Below are positions 54,296 through 64,000 of a DNA stretch of 64,000 nucleotides, one piece after another. Under the pieces are notes generated by a model. The model saw nothing but the letters and a program-made list of their open reading frames with translations. It did not search any database and was not told the origin of the DNA. Position 1 is the first letter of the stretch, and every line of letters starts with the position of its first letter. Location of the stretch: assembly GCA_000314955.1 (NCBI GenBank), contig BAEM01000004.1:1-64000 (forward strand), written 5' to 3'. The DNA is from Paraglaciecola chathamensis S18K6 (GTDB lineage Bacteria; Pseudomonadota; Gammaproteobacteria; Enterobacterales; Alteromonadaceae). A program made the position numbers and the translations under genes.

Positions 54296-56266
54296 TTAGT
54301 TAGTTGCATCGCCCGGTTTTCCAACCGTAGGGTCAGATTTTTTGGTCTCTTTCTTGTCGCTCGAATCATCTTTAGGTTCATCACTGACTGACGCACCACC
54401 GGTTGGCGGAGTATTGTCATTTTTAGAATCTTCAATCCAATCAGCTGGAGGACGAACATCTGTACGCGCCATCAAATCATCAATTTGTTTCGCATCAATG
54501 GTTTCATATTTCATCAAGCAATCTTTCATTGCGTGCAAAATATCGATGTTATCGGTCAATATTTTTTCAGCGCGTGAATAGTTTCTATCAATTAATGATT
54601 TCACTTCGGCATCAATTGCACGAGCGGTGTCATCAGACATATGCTTAGATTTCGCCATGCTGCGACCAAGGAACACTTCGCCCTCTTCTTCAGCGTAAAG
54701 CATTGGCCCCATTTTAGTCGATAAGCCCCATTGTGTTACCATCTTGCGCGCTATATCGGTAGCACGTTCGATATCGTTTGATGCACCTGTGGTGACTCGG
54801 TCTTCACCTAAAGTGAGCGCTTCAGCGATTCGACCACCAAACAAGCTTGAAATCATGCTTTCAAGATGCTGCTTACTGTGGCTGTATCTGTCTTGCTCCG
54901 GCAGGTACATAGTTACACCTAACGCGCGACCACGTGGAATAATAGACACTTTATAAACCGGATCATGCTCAGGGACTAACCGGCCCACAATGGCGTGACC
55001 AGCTTCGTGGTATGCCGTATTGGTCTTTTCTTCCTCTGACATCACCATGTTTTTGCGCTCAGAGCCCATCATGATTTTATCTTTGGCTTTATCAAACTCT
55101 TCCATCGATACAGTGCGCTTACCACTTCTTGCAGCAAACAAAGCAGCTTCGTTAACCAAGTTTGCTAAATCAGCTCCTGAGAAACCAGGTGTGCCTCGTG
55201 CAATATAAGAGGGTTCAACGTTGTCCCCTAACGGCACTTTACGCATGTGTACTTTTAAAATTTGCTCACGACCGCGAATGTCAGGCAAACCAACGTGTAC
55301 TTGACGGTCAAAACGACCTGGACGCAATAGCGCAGGGTCAAGTACGTCAGGGCGGTTGGTTGCAGCAATAACGATAATACCTTCGTTTCCACCAAAACCA
55401 TCCATTTCCACCAACATTTGGTTCAACGTTTGTTCACGTTCATCATGCCCACCGCCCATGCCGGCACCACGTTGGCGACCAACAGCATCGATTTCATCGA
55501 TGAATATAATACAAGGTGCCGCTTTCTTAGCTTGCTCGAACATATCACGTACACGAGATGCACCGACACCCACGAACATTTCAACAAAGTCAGAACCTGA
55601 AATCGAGAAAAACGGCACTTTTGCTTCACCGGCAATTGCTTTGGCTAACAAAGTTTTACCTGTACCAGGAGGACCCACCATAAGCACACCAGTAGGAATA
55701 CGGCCGCCTAGTTTTTGGAATTTACTTGGGTCACGCAAGAAGTCGACTAACTCAGACACATCTTCTTTTGCTTCGTCACAACCTGCCACGTCAGCAAAAG
55801 TCGTTTTGATTTGGTCTTCGCCCATCAGGCGCGCTTTACTCTTACCAAACGACATGGCACCACGACCACCGCCGCCGCCTTGCATTTGACGCATGAAGAA
55901 AATCCATACCCCAATAAGCAACAACATAGGAAACCAAGAAATGAAGATAGAGGTCAGTAATGACGGTTCTTCAGGTGGTTCTCCAAGAATTTTTACGTCT
56001 TGTTTTACCAAATCTGAAATAAGTTGGTCGTCAAAATATGGGATGTACGTAGAGAAACTTTCCCCTGACCGCTTCGTGCCCTTTATTTCACGTGATTCAC
56101 TATCAATACGCACCTCACGGATTTGCCCTTGATTGGCTTCTTTAAGAAACGTTGTGTAATCCGTTTGTACCTTTGATGACTCTCCCGGAGAAAAACTCTG
56201 GAAGACTGACATCAAAACGACAGCTATGACCAACCATAGGATTAAATTTTTTGCCATGTCGCTCAA
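54296..56266 (-). CDS. ftsH: ATP-dependent zinc metalloprotease FtsH
   Basis: FtsH (656 residues) is a hexameric inner-membrane protease that degrades membrane and regulatory proteins such as LpxC and sigma-32. Two membrane segments are at about 5-23 and 98-122, with a periplasmic domain between. The AAA module has GPPGTGKT and the second region of homology [19 protein letters not shown]. The zinc site is HEAGH. The C-terminal 60 residues are a charged Asp/Lys/Ser-rich tail. The TTG at 56266 has AGAGG eight bases away, while the ATG at 56257 (MAKNLILWL) lacks close support. rlmE precedes it. Confidence 0.96.
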   Translation of the reverse strand: MSDMAKNLILWLVIAVVLMSVFQSFSPGESSKVQTDYTTFLKEANQGQIREVRIDSESREIKGTKRSGESFSTYIPYFDDQLISDLVKQDVKILGEPPEEPSLLTSIFISWFPMLLLIGVWIFFMRQMQGGGGGRGAMSFGKSKARLMGEDQIKTTFADVAGCDEAKEDVSELVDFLRDPSKFQKLGGRIPTGVLMVGPPGTGKTLLAKAIAGEAKVPFFSISGSDFVEMFVGVGASRVRDMFEQAKKAAPCIIFIDEIDAVGRQRGAGMGGGHDEREQTLNQMLVEMDGFGGNEGIIVIAATNRPDVLDPALLRPGRFDRQVHVGLPDIRGREQILKVHMRKVPLGDNVEPSYIARGTPGFSGADLANLVNEAALFAARSGKRTVSMEEFDKAKDKIMMGSERKNMVMSEEEKTNTAYHEAGHAIVGRLVPEHDPVYKVSIIPRGRALGVTMYLPEQDRYSHSKQHLESMISSLFGGRIAEALTLGEDRVTTGASNDIERATDIARKMVTQWGLSTKMGPMLYAEEEGEVFLGRSMAKSKHMSDDTARAIDAEVKSLIDRNYSRAEKILTDNIDILHAMKDCLMKYETIDAKQIDDLMARTDVRPPADWIEDSKNDNTPPTGGASVSDEPKDDSSDKKETKKSDPTVGKPGDATN

Positions 56267-56318
56267 GTTGTTGACCTCTGTTATTTCAATTTTGTTGCGA
56301 ATCTCACGCCTGAGACTA

Positions 56319-56948
56319 CTATAATTTAAAGCCCGTCGCTACCAGATAAACCTCTCTTGACCGCGCACGAGATGAATCAGGTTTACGTGTTTTGACTACT
56401 TTGAAGGCACTTTTGACCTCATTAAAGAATTGGTCAAAACCTTCACCCATAAAAACCTTTACGGTGTAACTACCGTTTTTCTTCAATACTTGCCGGCACA
56501 TATCCAGTGAAAGTTCGACTAAATACATCGATTTTGCTTGGTCTGCCGTGTCATTGCCTGTCATGTTCGGCGCCATATCAGACATAACAACATCTACGTT
56601 CTTGCCACCAATTTTGTTCAATAAAGTGTCAAGTACTGCTTCCTCTCGAAAATCCCCCATAAGGAAATCAACGCCAGGTAGAGGGTCCATAGCCAAAATA
56701 TCGCAGGCGATAACATGCCCGCTCTCTCCGACCTGTTTTACTGCATACTGCGACCAGCCCCCTGGCGCAGCACCTAAATCGACAACCGTCATCCCAGGCT
56801 TTATCAGGCTGTCCTTTGCTTGAATTTCTTCAAGCTTAAACACTGCCCGAGAACGAAGGCCTTGTTTTTTTGCCTGAATGACATATTTATCGTCAAAGTG
56901 TTCTTTTAACCAGCGTTTACTGCTTTCAGATTGCTTATTTTTACCCAT
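56319..56948 (-). CDS. rlmE: 23S rRNA 2'-O-ribose methyltransferase RlmE
   Basis: RlmE (FtsJ/RrmJ; 209 residues, the E. coli length) methylates U2552 in the A loop of 23S rRNA. It starts [20 protein letters not shown] and has the SAM loop [14 protein letters not shown]. The catalytic tetrad K-D-K-E can be traced in [31 protein letters not shown] and SREVYLVA. It is divergent from yhbY and is followed by ftsH after 50 bases. Confidence 0.97.
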   Translation of the reverse strand: MGKNKQSESSKRWLKEHFDDKYVIQAKKQGLRSRAVFKLEEIQAKDSLIKPGMTVVDLGAAPGGWSQYAVKQVGESGHVIACDILAMDPLPGVDFLMGDFREEAVLDTLLNKIGGKNVDVVMSDMAPNMTGNDTADQAKSMYLVELSLDMCRQVLKKNGSYTVKVFMGEGFDQFFNEVKSAFKVVKTRKPDSSRARSREVYLVATGFKL

Positions 56949-57043
56949 TGGCTTCGTTTGTCATTAGGAATACTTGGAAGATGGCGCTAGAATACTTCTT
57001 TTCAACTGTTCACATTCAATATAATTGTAAGAAATATTACTCA

Positions 57044-57340
57044 ATGACTCTATCAAATAAGCAAAAACAACACCTAAAAGGCCTCGCACATTCACTTAAG
57101 CCAGTGGTTCAACTTGGCGCAAATGGATTAACCGAAGGCGTATTGGCTGAAATTGAAGGCGCACTTAGCCATCATGAACTCATTAAAGTTAAAGTCCCCA
57201 CTGACGACAGAGAAGAGAAAGCTTTAATAATGGATGCCATTATCCGTGAAACAAACGCTGAGAAGTTACAAACGATTGGCCACACCTTGGTATTATTTCG
57301 TCAAAGTGACGAGAAAAAGATCGAGTTGCCACGTAAATAG
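57044..57340 (+). CDS. yhbY: RNA-binding protein YhbY (CRS1-YhbY domain)
   Basis: A 98-residue CRM-domain protein (E. coli YhbY, 97) linked to assembly of the 50S subunit. The GXXG loop is QLGANGLTEG, preceded by the basic LKGLAHSLKPVVQ. TIGHTLVLFRQS is the C-terminal strand. ATG 57044 gives the family length; the longer frame to 56948 would add 32 odd residues. It is divergent from rlmE. Confidence 0.95.
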   Translation: MTLSNKQKQHLKGLAHSLKPVVQLGANGLTEGVLAEIEGALSHHELIKVKVPTDDREEKALIMDAIIRETNAEKLQTIGHTLVLFRQSDEKKIELPRK

Positions 57341-57447
57341 CGTTGCTGCCTAATCCGCCCCGTAACAAAGCGAAGAATATTCGGCTTTGATACGGGTTCG
57401 GTGGGCCGCATTATGATTTATCTGCTAGCCACCTGAGTAGCTCTCAC

Positions 57448-57939
57448 TTAGTGGTGGTGACCACCTACCCCATGCGCGTGACCATGCTGAATTTCTTCAG
57501 GTGTGGCTTGGCGAACATCAATAACCTCTAGCGCGAAATTCAGCGTTTTACCCGCCATTGGGTGGTTTAAATCTACTGTCACCATAAATTTTCCCACTTT
57601 TATGACAGTGACTTCTCGTTGACCTTGCTCAGTGTTCACCACTGCGGTCATACCAGCCTTCCATTTTTTGGTTCCTTTTTCGTCCTGCAGGTGTTTAGCC
57701 GGAATACGCTGCTCAGCGTTCTCGCGTATTTCACCATAGGTTTGTGCTGGCTCTAGTTCTACCGTAAAACTGTCGCCAACGTTTTTCCCTGCAAGTGCAG
57801 CTTCAACCCCTGGCATCATATTGTCGTGGCCGTGAAGATACGCGACAGGCTCTGCATCACGGTTGCTTTCCAGTTCGGTGCCATCTAACTCTGTAATGGT
57901 GTACTTAAATTGAACAACTGTGTCTTTTTCTATTTGCAT
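57448..57939 (-). CDS. slyD: FKBP-type peptidyl-prolyl isomerase SlyD
   Basis: SlyD (163 residues) combines prolyl isomerase and chaperone activities and supplies nickel to hydrogenase in E. coli. The FKBP domain is interrupted by the IF chaperone domain (about 70-125: TYGEIRENAEQRIP onward). The C-terminus has a short His-rich tail (HGHAHGVGGHHH), much smaller than in E. coli, so metal binding should be limited. Confidence 0.93.
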   Translation of the reverse strand: MQIEKDTVVQFKYTITELDGTELESNRDAEPVAYLHGHDNMMPGVEAALAGKNVGDSFTVELEPAQTYGEIRENAEQRIPAKHLQDEKGTKKWKAGMTAVVNTEQGQREVTVIKVGKFMVTVDLNHPMAGKTLNFALEVIDVRQATPEEIQHGHAHGVGGHHH

Positions 57940-58051
57940 CTTTTATCTCTTGTGAACGGTAAATTTGCCGCAGTCTATCAGATCATCTTCTTGGTGAAAT
58001 CAGATTTGCTGTCGTGATGGCATAATTGCGCTTTATTTATTGGAATTGGCA

Positions 58052-60439
58052 TCAGTCTTCATCAGCGCCGTTCACTACATTGGCGATATTCAACAAACTG
58101 CTGACCGCCATATAATTAATTGTCCCTTTGGGGTAGCGTCCTTTGGCATTCATTACGCCTACCTCTTTATTCATCAACAGCTCTAGCGCTTGGTCAACAG
58201 TTTCAACAACACAAATATGAAACTTGCCAAGTTTAACCGCAGCTACCACTTCTTTATCTAACATCAGTGATATCTGATTCGACTTGGGAATTATCGCTCC
58301 TTGGGTGCCGGTTAGCCCTCTGTGCTGACATAACTTGAAAAAACCTTCAATTTTTTCATTTACCCCACCAACAGATTGTACTTGCCCATACTGATTGATA
58401 GAGCCGGTTATGGCTAAATCTTGACGAGTCGGAATGTTAGTAAGTGCGGATATAAGAGCAACTAATTCAGCCAAAGAAGCGCTGTCACCATCTATGTGAC
58501 CATATGATTGTTCTATTGCAATATTCGCCGATAACGTCAGGGGGAATAACTGCGCATATTTGTGGCCTAAATAGCCGGTTAACAGCATGACTCCTTTAGA
58601 GTGAATCGGTTGGCCCAATTCTACTTCACGCTCTATATCCACAACGCCATTCGCCCCAGCGTAGACGGTGGAGGTAATCCGGGCAGGTGTACCAAATAAG
58701 CTATCACCGACTTCCAGTACAGTGAGACCGTTGACTTTACCAACGTCTACGCCTTCAGTGGCTATCAGAATTTGCCCTTGCTTAATATCATCAAGCACCG
58801 CTTCGCTTACCCGGCCCGTGCGCCTCGTTTTAGCGCTTAATGCTGCTTCAATATGCGTCACATCTAAATCTAGCTCTTGCTTTTGGCGACAGAAATATAA
58901 ACTCTCGTTAAGCAACTCAATAACATCCGAGAAGCGCGCCGATAAACGTTGTTGATGTTCAGCCATGCGCAGGCTGTATTCCACTAGTCGGTACATTGCC
59001 TTAGGCGAAATACTGTTTAACCCTAGTTGTGACACTTGATGTCGTACGCGCCCAACAAAGTCATACAGGGTTTGTTTGTCTAATTGAATTTCATGGTCAA
59101 AATCCACCAATACCCTAAACATCTCATAAAACTCATCGTCAAAATCTTGCAGGTTGTAATAAAGCTCACGGGAGCCAAGCAGCACAACCTTAACGTTGAT
59201 GGGTATTTGCTGAGGGTTAAGGGTAATAGAATTCACCATGCCGACATCGGGTTGAGGTAAATCCATTTTAAGATGCCCTGACTTGAGCACTAACTTTAAG
59301 GTTTCCCATGCGTAAGGCTGTAAAATCAGCTTATCCACATCCAGCAGTAAATAACCGCCATTTGCTCGGTGTAAGGCACCGGGGCGAATCATCCTGTAGT
59401 TAGTAAACACAGAGCCTGAAACATTGGTGTATTCAACACGCCCGAATAAATTTTGATGTGTCGGGTTAGGTTCGTATATAACAGGTGCGCCGCTTTCTAA
59501 CTCATGACTGACCAAAATGTTAGGCAGGTACTGTTCTTCAAGTACAGAGCGACGGTCATATTCGTCGTGTTTCTCGTCTTTTTTATCATCCGCCAGTATT
59601 TCTACTATGGTTTCAACCAAATGCGGCTTGAGCTGGCGTAAGAACTTTAAAATCCCTAAATCCGATGCATATTGATGCTCTAGGGCTTTTAGCAGGGGTT
59701 TTATTCCCTGCTCTGCTGTGTCTTTTTTCAGCCGCCTGAGCTGTTCTGATGAGGCACGTTTCCATTTAGGTAATTCTAATAACGCTTCACTCAGGCGGTT
59801 TTCCAACTCATCGATAAGTTGATAGTAATTCTGACGCTGGTCGTCGCTCAGCTTAGCAAAGTCCGCATCATTGATTGGTTTACCATCCACTATGGGCGAA
59901 AAGCTAATATTGCCATTATCTTCATATAACGCGACATTTTGCGCCTGAGCAAGTTGTTCTACAGAATCAATGGCGTGATCATAGCGTTGATCAAACTCAC
60001 GGGTGATAGTGACTTTTTTGCGCTGGTAGCCTGGGTTATCAAAGGCGGCCGGAAAGGTATCAAGTAATTCATCAATTAACTTTTCCATCTCTTTTACCAG
60101 TTGCTTACTTTCCCCAGGAGGAAGACGTAAAGCAAAAGGCTCACGCTCATCTTCGAAATTATTGATATAACACCAATCATCTGGGGTAAGTACTTTTTGT
60201 ACGTATTTAGCGATATATTCGTGCACCAAGGTAAATCTACCTGTGGCTTGTTCGCCCATCACATAAAGATTGTAACCCTTTGCATTAATACCCAGCCCGA
60301 AATCCAAAGCTTCTCGTGCACGTGCTTGACCTATAAAGGTAGCCTGCATAGCGTTGTCATCTTTCAGGGCGTGGTTAATTAATCGTCGACTAGGCTTGGC
60401 GGTAATTTCTTTTAAACTCAAGGCGTATTTAAGATGCAT
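58052..60439 (-). CDS. Lon-like AAA protease with degenerate Walker A (YcbZ-like)
   Basis: A large AAA/Lon protease of the LonB-like family (AAA_32 plus Lon C domain). The ATPase region begins GLGINAKGYNLYVMGEQATGRFT, where the Walker A lysine is replaced by Arg. The Lon proteolytic domain at about 560-760 has the Ser-Lys dyad in HIDGDSASLAEL and GGVNEKIEGFF. It contains a long coiled coil at about 190-290. Here I use ATG 60439 (795 residues, close to family length); the open frame reaches ATG 60559 without a ribosome-binding site on either. Monocistronic and divergent from the SRPBCC gene. Confidence 0.85.
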   Translation of the reverse strand: MHLKYALSLKEITAKPSRRLINHALKDDNAMQATFIGQARAREALDFGLGINAKGYNLYVMGEQATGRFTLVHEYIAKYVQKVLTPDDWCYINNFEDEREPFALRLPPGESKQLVKEMEKLIDELLDTFPAAFDNPGYQRKKVTITREFDQRYDHAIDSVEQLAQAQNVALYEDNGNISFSPIVDGKPINDADFAKLSDDQRQNYYQLIDELENRLSEALLELPKWKRASSEQLRRLKKDTAEQGIKPLLKALEHQYASDLGILKFLRQLKPHLVETIVEILADDKKDEKHDEYDRRSVLEEQYLPNILVSHELESGAPVIYEPNPTHQNLFGRVEYTNVSGSVFTNYRMIRPGALHRANGGYLLLDVDKLILQPYAWETLKLVLKSGHLKMDLPQPDVGMVNSITLNPQQIPINVKVVLLGSRELYYNLQDFDDEFYEMFRVLVDFDHEIQLDKQTLYDFVGRVRHQVSQLGLNSISPKAMYRLVEYSLRMAEHQQRLSARFSDVIELLNESLYFCRQKQELDLDVTHIEAALSAKTRRTGRVSEAVLDDIKQGQILIATEGVDVGKVNGLTVLEVGDSLFGTPARITSTVYAGANGVVDIEREVELGQPIHSKGVMLLTGYLGHKYAQLFPLTLSANIAIEQSYGHIDGDSASLAELVALISALTNIPTRQDLAITGSINQYGQVQSVGGVNEKIEGFFKLCQHRGLTGTQGAIIPKSNQISLMLDKEVVAAVKLGKFHICVVETVDQALELLMNKEVGVMNAKGRYPKGTINYMAVSSLLNIANVVNGADED

Positions 60440-60627
60440 GGTTAGCTGGCTTTGTCCTTTTAAGAGCAAGTGAACTAGCACCTGCTCGTCGCGAAATTCT
60501 CGTTTGAGGTGAATAACGTAATTGATAAACTCATTAGGTTGCGCTTTAGCACATAACATTGCGCATTAGCATATTGATTAATAAGCTGATATCCAATGTT
60601 AATATAATAACAAAAAACAGGAATAGC

Positions 60628-61176
60628 ATGCTTCACTTTACTCACATTAAAAAGTTTATTTACATTCTTAGCCTTGGGTTATCTTTTTCATTCTCTAGCC
60701 ATGCCAGCGTTAAGCAGTTAAACGAGCACGGCTTTACGCTTGAAAACACCGTGCTTATTAACGCACCGGCAAAACAGGTTTGGGCAGCACTGGTGAGCGA
60801 CATTGATTATTGGTGGCCAAAAGATCATACATGGTGGGGCAACAAGGGGACCTTGACTTTACGCCCTGTGGCAGGTGGTTGCTTCTGCGAGACTGCAGGT
60901 GAGAACTCTGCCGAGCATATGCGCATTAGTTTCGTTGAGGTTAATCACATATTACGCATGACAGGTGGCTTAGGGCCACTGCAAGGAATGGGCATTTATG
61001 GGGCTCTTACATGGCAGTTAACAGCACAAAATAACCGCACCAAACTCGTCTTAACCTATCAAGCCCATGGGGTTATCGAAGGCAACTTTACTGAATTAGC
61101 GCCTATTGTGGATAGGGTGCAGAACAGCCAATTAATGGCGTTAGCCGAATACATTAAACCTACAAATCCTGACTAA
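60628..61176 (+). CDS. Secreted SRPBCC (START-like) domain protein
   Basis: A 182-residue protein with a signal peptide (about 1-26, cleaved near SHA) and a START-like ligand-binding domain: LINAPAKQVWAALVSDIDYWW at about 42-62, followed by WGNKGTLTLRP and the C-terminal helix DRVQNSQLMALAEYI. A Trp-rich patch (YWWPKDHTWW) is noteworthy. AGGA lies before ATG 60628, which rules out the longer frame. The ligand is unknown; the fold is widely used to bind hydrophobic molecules. Confidence 0.82.
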   Translation: MLHFTHIKKFIYILSLGLSFSFSSHASVKQLNEHGFTLENTVLINAPAKQVWAALVSDIDYWWPKDHTWWGNKGTLTLRPVAGGCFCETAGENSAEHMRISFVEVNHILRMTGGLGPLQGMGIYGALTWQLTAQNNRTKLVLTYQAHGVIEGNFTELAPIVDRVQNSQLMALAEYIKPTNPD

Positions 61177-61320
61177 AGGAAAGATTTATCCCTTAAGTCA
61201 TTATTTTTTACGATAAATATCGTTAAATCCCAGTTCAGCTATTGTGACCCAGCAAACCGTTAGGGTATTCTTACCGGCTATCTTATTTCATACACCTTAT
61301 CTTCGCGGAAACTCTTTTTA

Positions 61321-63933
61321 ATGGCCGAAAAAATTTACGAACCTCAGAAAATAGAACAAGAGGTACAAGCGCTTTGGGAAACCAATCAAACTTTTAAAGC
61401 AACAGAACAAGAAGATAAAGAGAAATTCTACTGCTTGTCTATGTTCCCTTATCCAAGTGGGCGCTTGCACATGGGTCATGTGCGTAATTACACCATAGGT
61501 GATGTTGTTAGTCGTTTTCAACGTATGAATGGCAAAAACGTATTACAGCCTATGGGTTGGGATGCCTTTGGTTTACCTGCAGAAAATGCGGCGCTGAACA
61601 ACAATACCGCCCCAGCCAAATGGACCTATCAAAACATCGATTACATGAAAAACCAGTTAAAATCTCTTGGTTTTGGTTATGACTGGGACCGTGAGGTTGC
61701 CACCTGTAAGAAAGAATACTACCGCTGGGAACAATGGTTCTTCACCCGTCTTTATGAAAAAGGTCTGGTCTACAAGAAAAACTCTACGGTTAACTGGGAT
61801 CCAGTTGATCATACTGTTTTAGCGAACGAGCAAGTTATTGATGGTCGAGGTTGGCGTTCAGGTGCCTTAGTCGAGCAAAAAGAGATCCCTCAGTGGTTTA
61901 TTAAAATCACTGACTACGCTGAAGAATTGTTGACTGACCTTGAACAATTAGAAGATTGGCCTGAACAAGTGCGTGCCATGCAGAAAAACTGGATTGGTCG
62001 CTCAGAAGGCGTAGATATCACATTTAACCTGAGTGAGTCTGCAGCGGATATCAGCAGTTTTGATGTTTACACCACGCGCCCTGACACACTCTACGGCGTG
62101 ACATACGTCGCCGTTGCAGCGCAGCATCCCCTAGCGTTACATGCAGCACAAACTCGCCCAGAATTAGCCGAGTTTATCGTATCATGCAAAAACACCAAAG
62201 TGGCTGAAGCTGAGCTTGCCACCATGGAGAAAAAAGGCTGCGATACCGGTTTATTTGCTATTCACCCATTAACAGGTGAAAAAGTAGCCGTTTGGGTCGC
62301 CAACTTTGTATTGATGGGTTATGGCTCTGGCGCGGTGATGTCTGTTCCGGGTCACGATCAACGCGACTGGGAATTTGCACAAAAATACAGTCTGCCTATT
62401 ACGCAGGTAGTAGAGCCCAATGCAGATGACCCGCAAGAGTGCGACCTCACCACAGCCGCTTACACAGAAAAAGGCGTATTAGTTAACTCTGGAGAATTTA
62501 ATGGATTGGCCTTTCAAGAGGCATTTGACGCCATTGCTGCCAAACTAGAAGCTCTAGGTTCCGGCTGTAAGAAAGTGAATTATCGCTTGCGTGATTGGGG
62601 CGTATCTCGGCAGCGTTACTGGGGTTCTCCTATCCCCATGCTTAATCTTGAGAACGGTGAATCTGTTCCTGTTCCAAGCGATCAGCTTCCGGTTGAATTG
62701 CCTGAAGATGTACAAATGAACGGCGTTATTTCCCCCATTAAAGCAGACCCTGAATGGGCGAAGACCGAATATAATGGTCAGCCAGCTCAGCGTGAAACAG
62801 ATACGTTCGATACCTTCATGGAGTCATCTTGGTATTACGCCCGCTATTGCAGCGCACAAAATCAAGATGCCATGCTCGACCCGGCCCAAGCTAATTACTG
62901 GCTACCAGTAGATCAGTACATCGGCGGTATTGAGCATGCTATCTTACATTTGTTGTATTCACGTTTTTTCCACAAACTGCTTCGTGATGAAGGCTTAGTT
63001 AGCTCTGACGAGCCTTATAAGCGCTTGCTATGCCAAGGTATGGTACTGGCTGATTCATTCTACAGAGAAGATGAGAACGGCAAAAAAGAATGGTTCTCAC
63101 CAGCGGATGTCGACACAGAAAAAGACGAAAAAGGCCGAATTACGCTAGCCACACTGCGCAGTGACGGAAAACCTGTTGAACACGGCGGCATGACCAAAAT
63201 GTCGAAGTCGAAAAATAACGGTATCGATCCTCAGCATGTTATCGATTTATACGGTGCAGATACCATACGGGTATTCACTATGTTCGCGGCGCCGCCTGAG
63301 CAAACATTAGAATGGGTCGATTCTGGTGTTGAAGGCGCTAACCGTTTTATAAAGCGTGTGTGGAAACTCACTCAAGATCATATTGACGTGCTTAATGGTG
63401 AAGCGGCACCTGCGATTGACAAGGCCGCCCTGACTAGCGAGCAAAAAACATTGCGCCGTGCTGTGCATCGTACGATTGCTAAAGTCACAGATGATGTGGG
63501 TCGACGCCAAACGTTTAACACTGCAGTAGCAGCCATTATGGAGCTACTTAACAGTTTACAAAAAGCCCCTCAGGACAGCGCACAAGACAAAGCTGTTATG
63601 CATGAGGCCATTGAGTCAGTGGTGTTATTACTAAACCCCATCGCACCGCATATGTGCCATGTGTTGTGGCATGACCTTGGGCATACTACAGATATCGAAA
63701 CCGCAGCTTGGCCTGAGGTTGACGAATCTGCGTTAGTAGAAGACGAAAAACTGATCATCGTGCAAGTGAACGGAAAGGTACGCTCTAAAATTACAGTTGC
63801 TGCTGATGCAAGCCAAGATGAAGTACAAGCACTTGGATTAGCACAAGAAAATGTACAGCAATTTGTTGAGGGTAAAACCATACGCAAGGTCATTTATATT
63901 GCCGGCAAATTGCTTAATATCGTGGCAAATTAA
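61321..63933 (+). CDS. leuS: Leucyl-tRNA synthetase
   Basis: LeuS (870 residues) charges tRNA-Leu. The class I signature HMGH is at 50-53 within [12 protein letters not shown] and KMSKS is at 626-630. The editing domain (about 225-420) includes [14 protein letters not shown] and the [17 protein letters not shown] loop, whose Asp is needed to clear mischarged tRNA. The C-terminal domain is complete. It ends 15 bases before lptE, as in E. coli. Confidence 0.97.
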   Translation: MAEKIYEPQKIEQEVQALWETNQTFKATEQEDKEKFYCLSMFPYPSGRLHMGHVRNYTIGDVVSRFQRMNGKNVLQPMGWDAFGLPAENAALNNNTAPAKWTYQNIDYMKNQLKSLGFGYDWDREVATCKKEYYRWEQWFFTRLYEKGLVYKKNSTVNWDPVDHTVLANEQVIDGRGWRSGALVEQKEIPQWFIKITDYAEELLTDLEQLEDWPEQVRAMQKNWIGRSEGVDITFNLSESAADISSFDVYTTRPDTLYGVTYVAVAAQHPLALHAAQTRPELAEFIVSCKNTKVAEAELATMEKKGCDTGLFAIHPLTGEKVAVWVANFVLMGYGSGAVMSVPGHDQRDWEFAQKYSLPITQVVEPNADDPQECDLTTAAYTEKGVLVNSGEFNGLAFQEAFDAIAAKLEALGSGCKKVNYRLRDWGVSRQRYWGSPIPMLNLENGESVPVPSDQLPVELPEDVQMNGVISPIKADPEWAKTEYNGQPAQRETDTFDTFMESSWYYARYCSAQNQDAMLDPAQANYWLPVDQYIGGIEHAILHLLYSRFFHKLLRDEGLVSSDEPYKRLLCQGMVLADSFYREDENGKKEWFSPADVDTEKDEKGRITLATLRSDGKPVEHGGMTKMSKSKNNGIDPQHVIDLYGADTIRVFTMFAAPPEQTLEWVDSGVEGANRFIKRVWKLTQDHIDVLNGEAAPAIDKAALTSEQKTLRRAVHRTIAKVTDDVGRRQTFNTAVAAIMELLNSLQKAPQDSAQDKAVMHEAIESVVLLLNPIAPHMCHVLWHDLGHTTDIETAAWPEVDESALVEDEKLIIVQVNGKVRSKITVAADASQDEVQALGLAQENVQQFVEGKTIRKVIYIAGKLLNIVAN

Positions 63934-63948
63934 CGAGTGAAAAACGCA

Positions 63949-64000
63949 ATGCGAAACCTCATCATCTGTTTATTATGTAGTGTTATTATCAGTGGCTGCG
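63949..64000 (+). CDS. lptE: LPS assembly lipoprotein LptE, start only
   Basis: The first 17 codons (MRNLIICLLCSVIISGC) form a lipoprotein signal ending in the lipobox ISGC. Position directly after leuS, as in E. coli, points to LptE, the plug of the LptD outer-membrane translocon. The gene runs off the window. Confidence 0.75.
   Translation, partial: MRNLIICLLCSVIISGC

Noticed and set aside
55356-55889. A 177-residue frame on the plus strand opposite ftsH
   Set aside because: It is the antisense of a highly conserved AAA domain, and shows a Ser/Pro-rich composition typical of shadow frames with no family resemblance.

Overview
The window is chromosomal DNA of a marine gammaproteobacterium, most likely of the Alteromonadales (Alteromonas / Glaciecola / Paraglaciecola group). 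I infer this from the protein sequences, the moderate GC content, gene orders shared with Escherichia coli and Shewanella/Pseudoalteromonas, and a short inverted-repeat element ending in TAATACC...GGTATTA of a type frequent in these genomes. About 60 genes are present. Nearly all are core housekeeping or common accessory genes, with one tRNA and no rRNA, prophage, CRISPR array or intact insertion sequence. I found no unmistakable new system. The best leads are regulatory and mobile-element details listed as findings.

Layout: 1-4.1 kb holds the tail of a repeat, then rluA-rmuC and a class I fumarase (minus). 4.1-7.8 kb is pabB-nudL-sdaA (plus), the same order as in E. coli. 7.9-10.6 kb has cysB (minus), then an orphan sensorless histidine kinase with a membrane-anchored coiled-coil protein of unknown role. 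10.6-13.0 kb is a LysR regulator divergent from a two-subunit 3-oxoacid CoA-transferase, with a perfect palindrome between them. 13.1-18.2 kb carries a DEAD-box helicase, a YdjA-like nitroreductase, DoxX, a HAD hydrolase, miaE and a Yip1 protein. 18.3-24.2 kb is the truA-accD-folC-dedD-cvpA-purF block (minus). 24.3-27.7 kb is glrK-glrG-glrR (cell-envelope two-component system). 27.8-33.4 kb has an EF-hand protein, a TerB-like protein and a Fur-boxed fbpABC ferric-iron importer.

33.4-36.7 kb is a signalling patch: a response regulator/PP2C phosphatase/kinase, its STAS partner, YciH, and a protein with two receiver domains of which the first has lost its phospho-acceptor. 36.8-40.8 kb is aromatic amino-acid synthesis: pheA convergent with aroF-tyrA, separated by a decayed membrane-protein gene, with a TyrR-like box before aroF. 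41.2-47.1 kb has the Dcp peptidase lipoprotein, a complete 270-bp MITE that ends inside a DnaJ-like gene, maa, rlmF, and soxR with a SoxR-type palindrome facing a VOC-family gene. 47.1-49.3 kb is rpsP-rimM-trmD-rplS. 49.4-56.3 kb is an ABC ATPase, tRNA-Leu(GAG), and secG, tpiA, glmM, folP, ftsH. 56.3-64.0 kb is rlmE/yhbY, slyD, a Lon-like protease, a secreted SRPBCC protein, leuS and the beginning of lptE.

Functionally the window joins translation and RNA modification (leuS, trmD, rimM, rlmE, rlmF, truA, rluA, miaE, ribosomal proteins), folate (pabB, folC, folP), envelope and protein quality control (ftsH, glmM, secG, lptE, glrKGR), and aromatic, purine, serine and fatty-acid metabolism. Start codons were reassigned where ribosome-binding sites or family lengths favoured an internal codon; these are judgements, not proofs.
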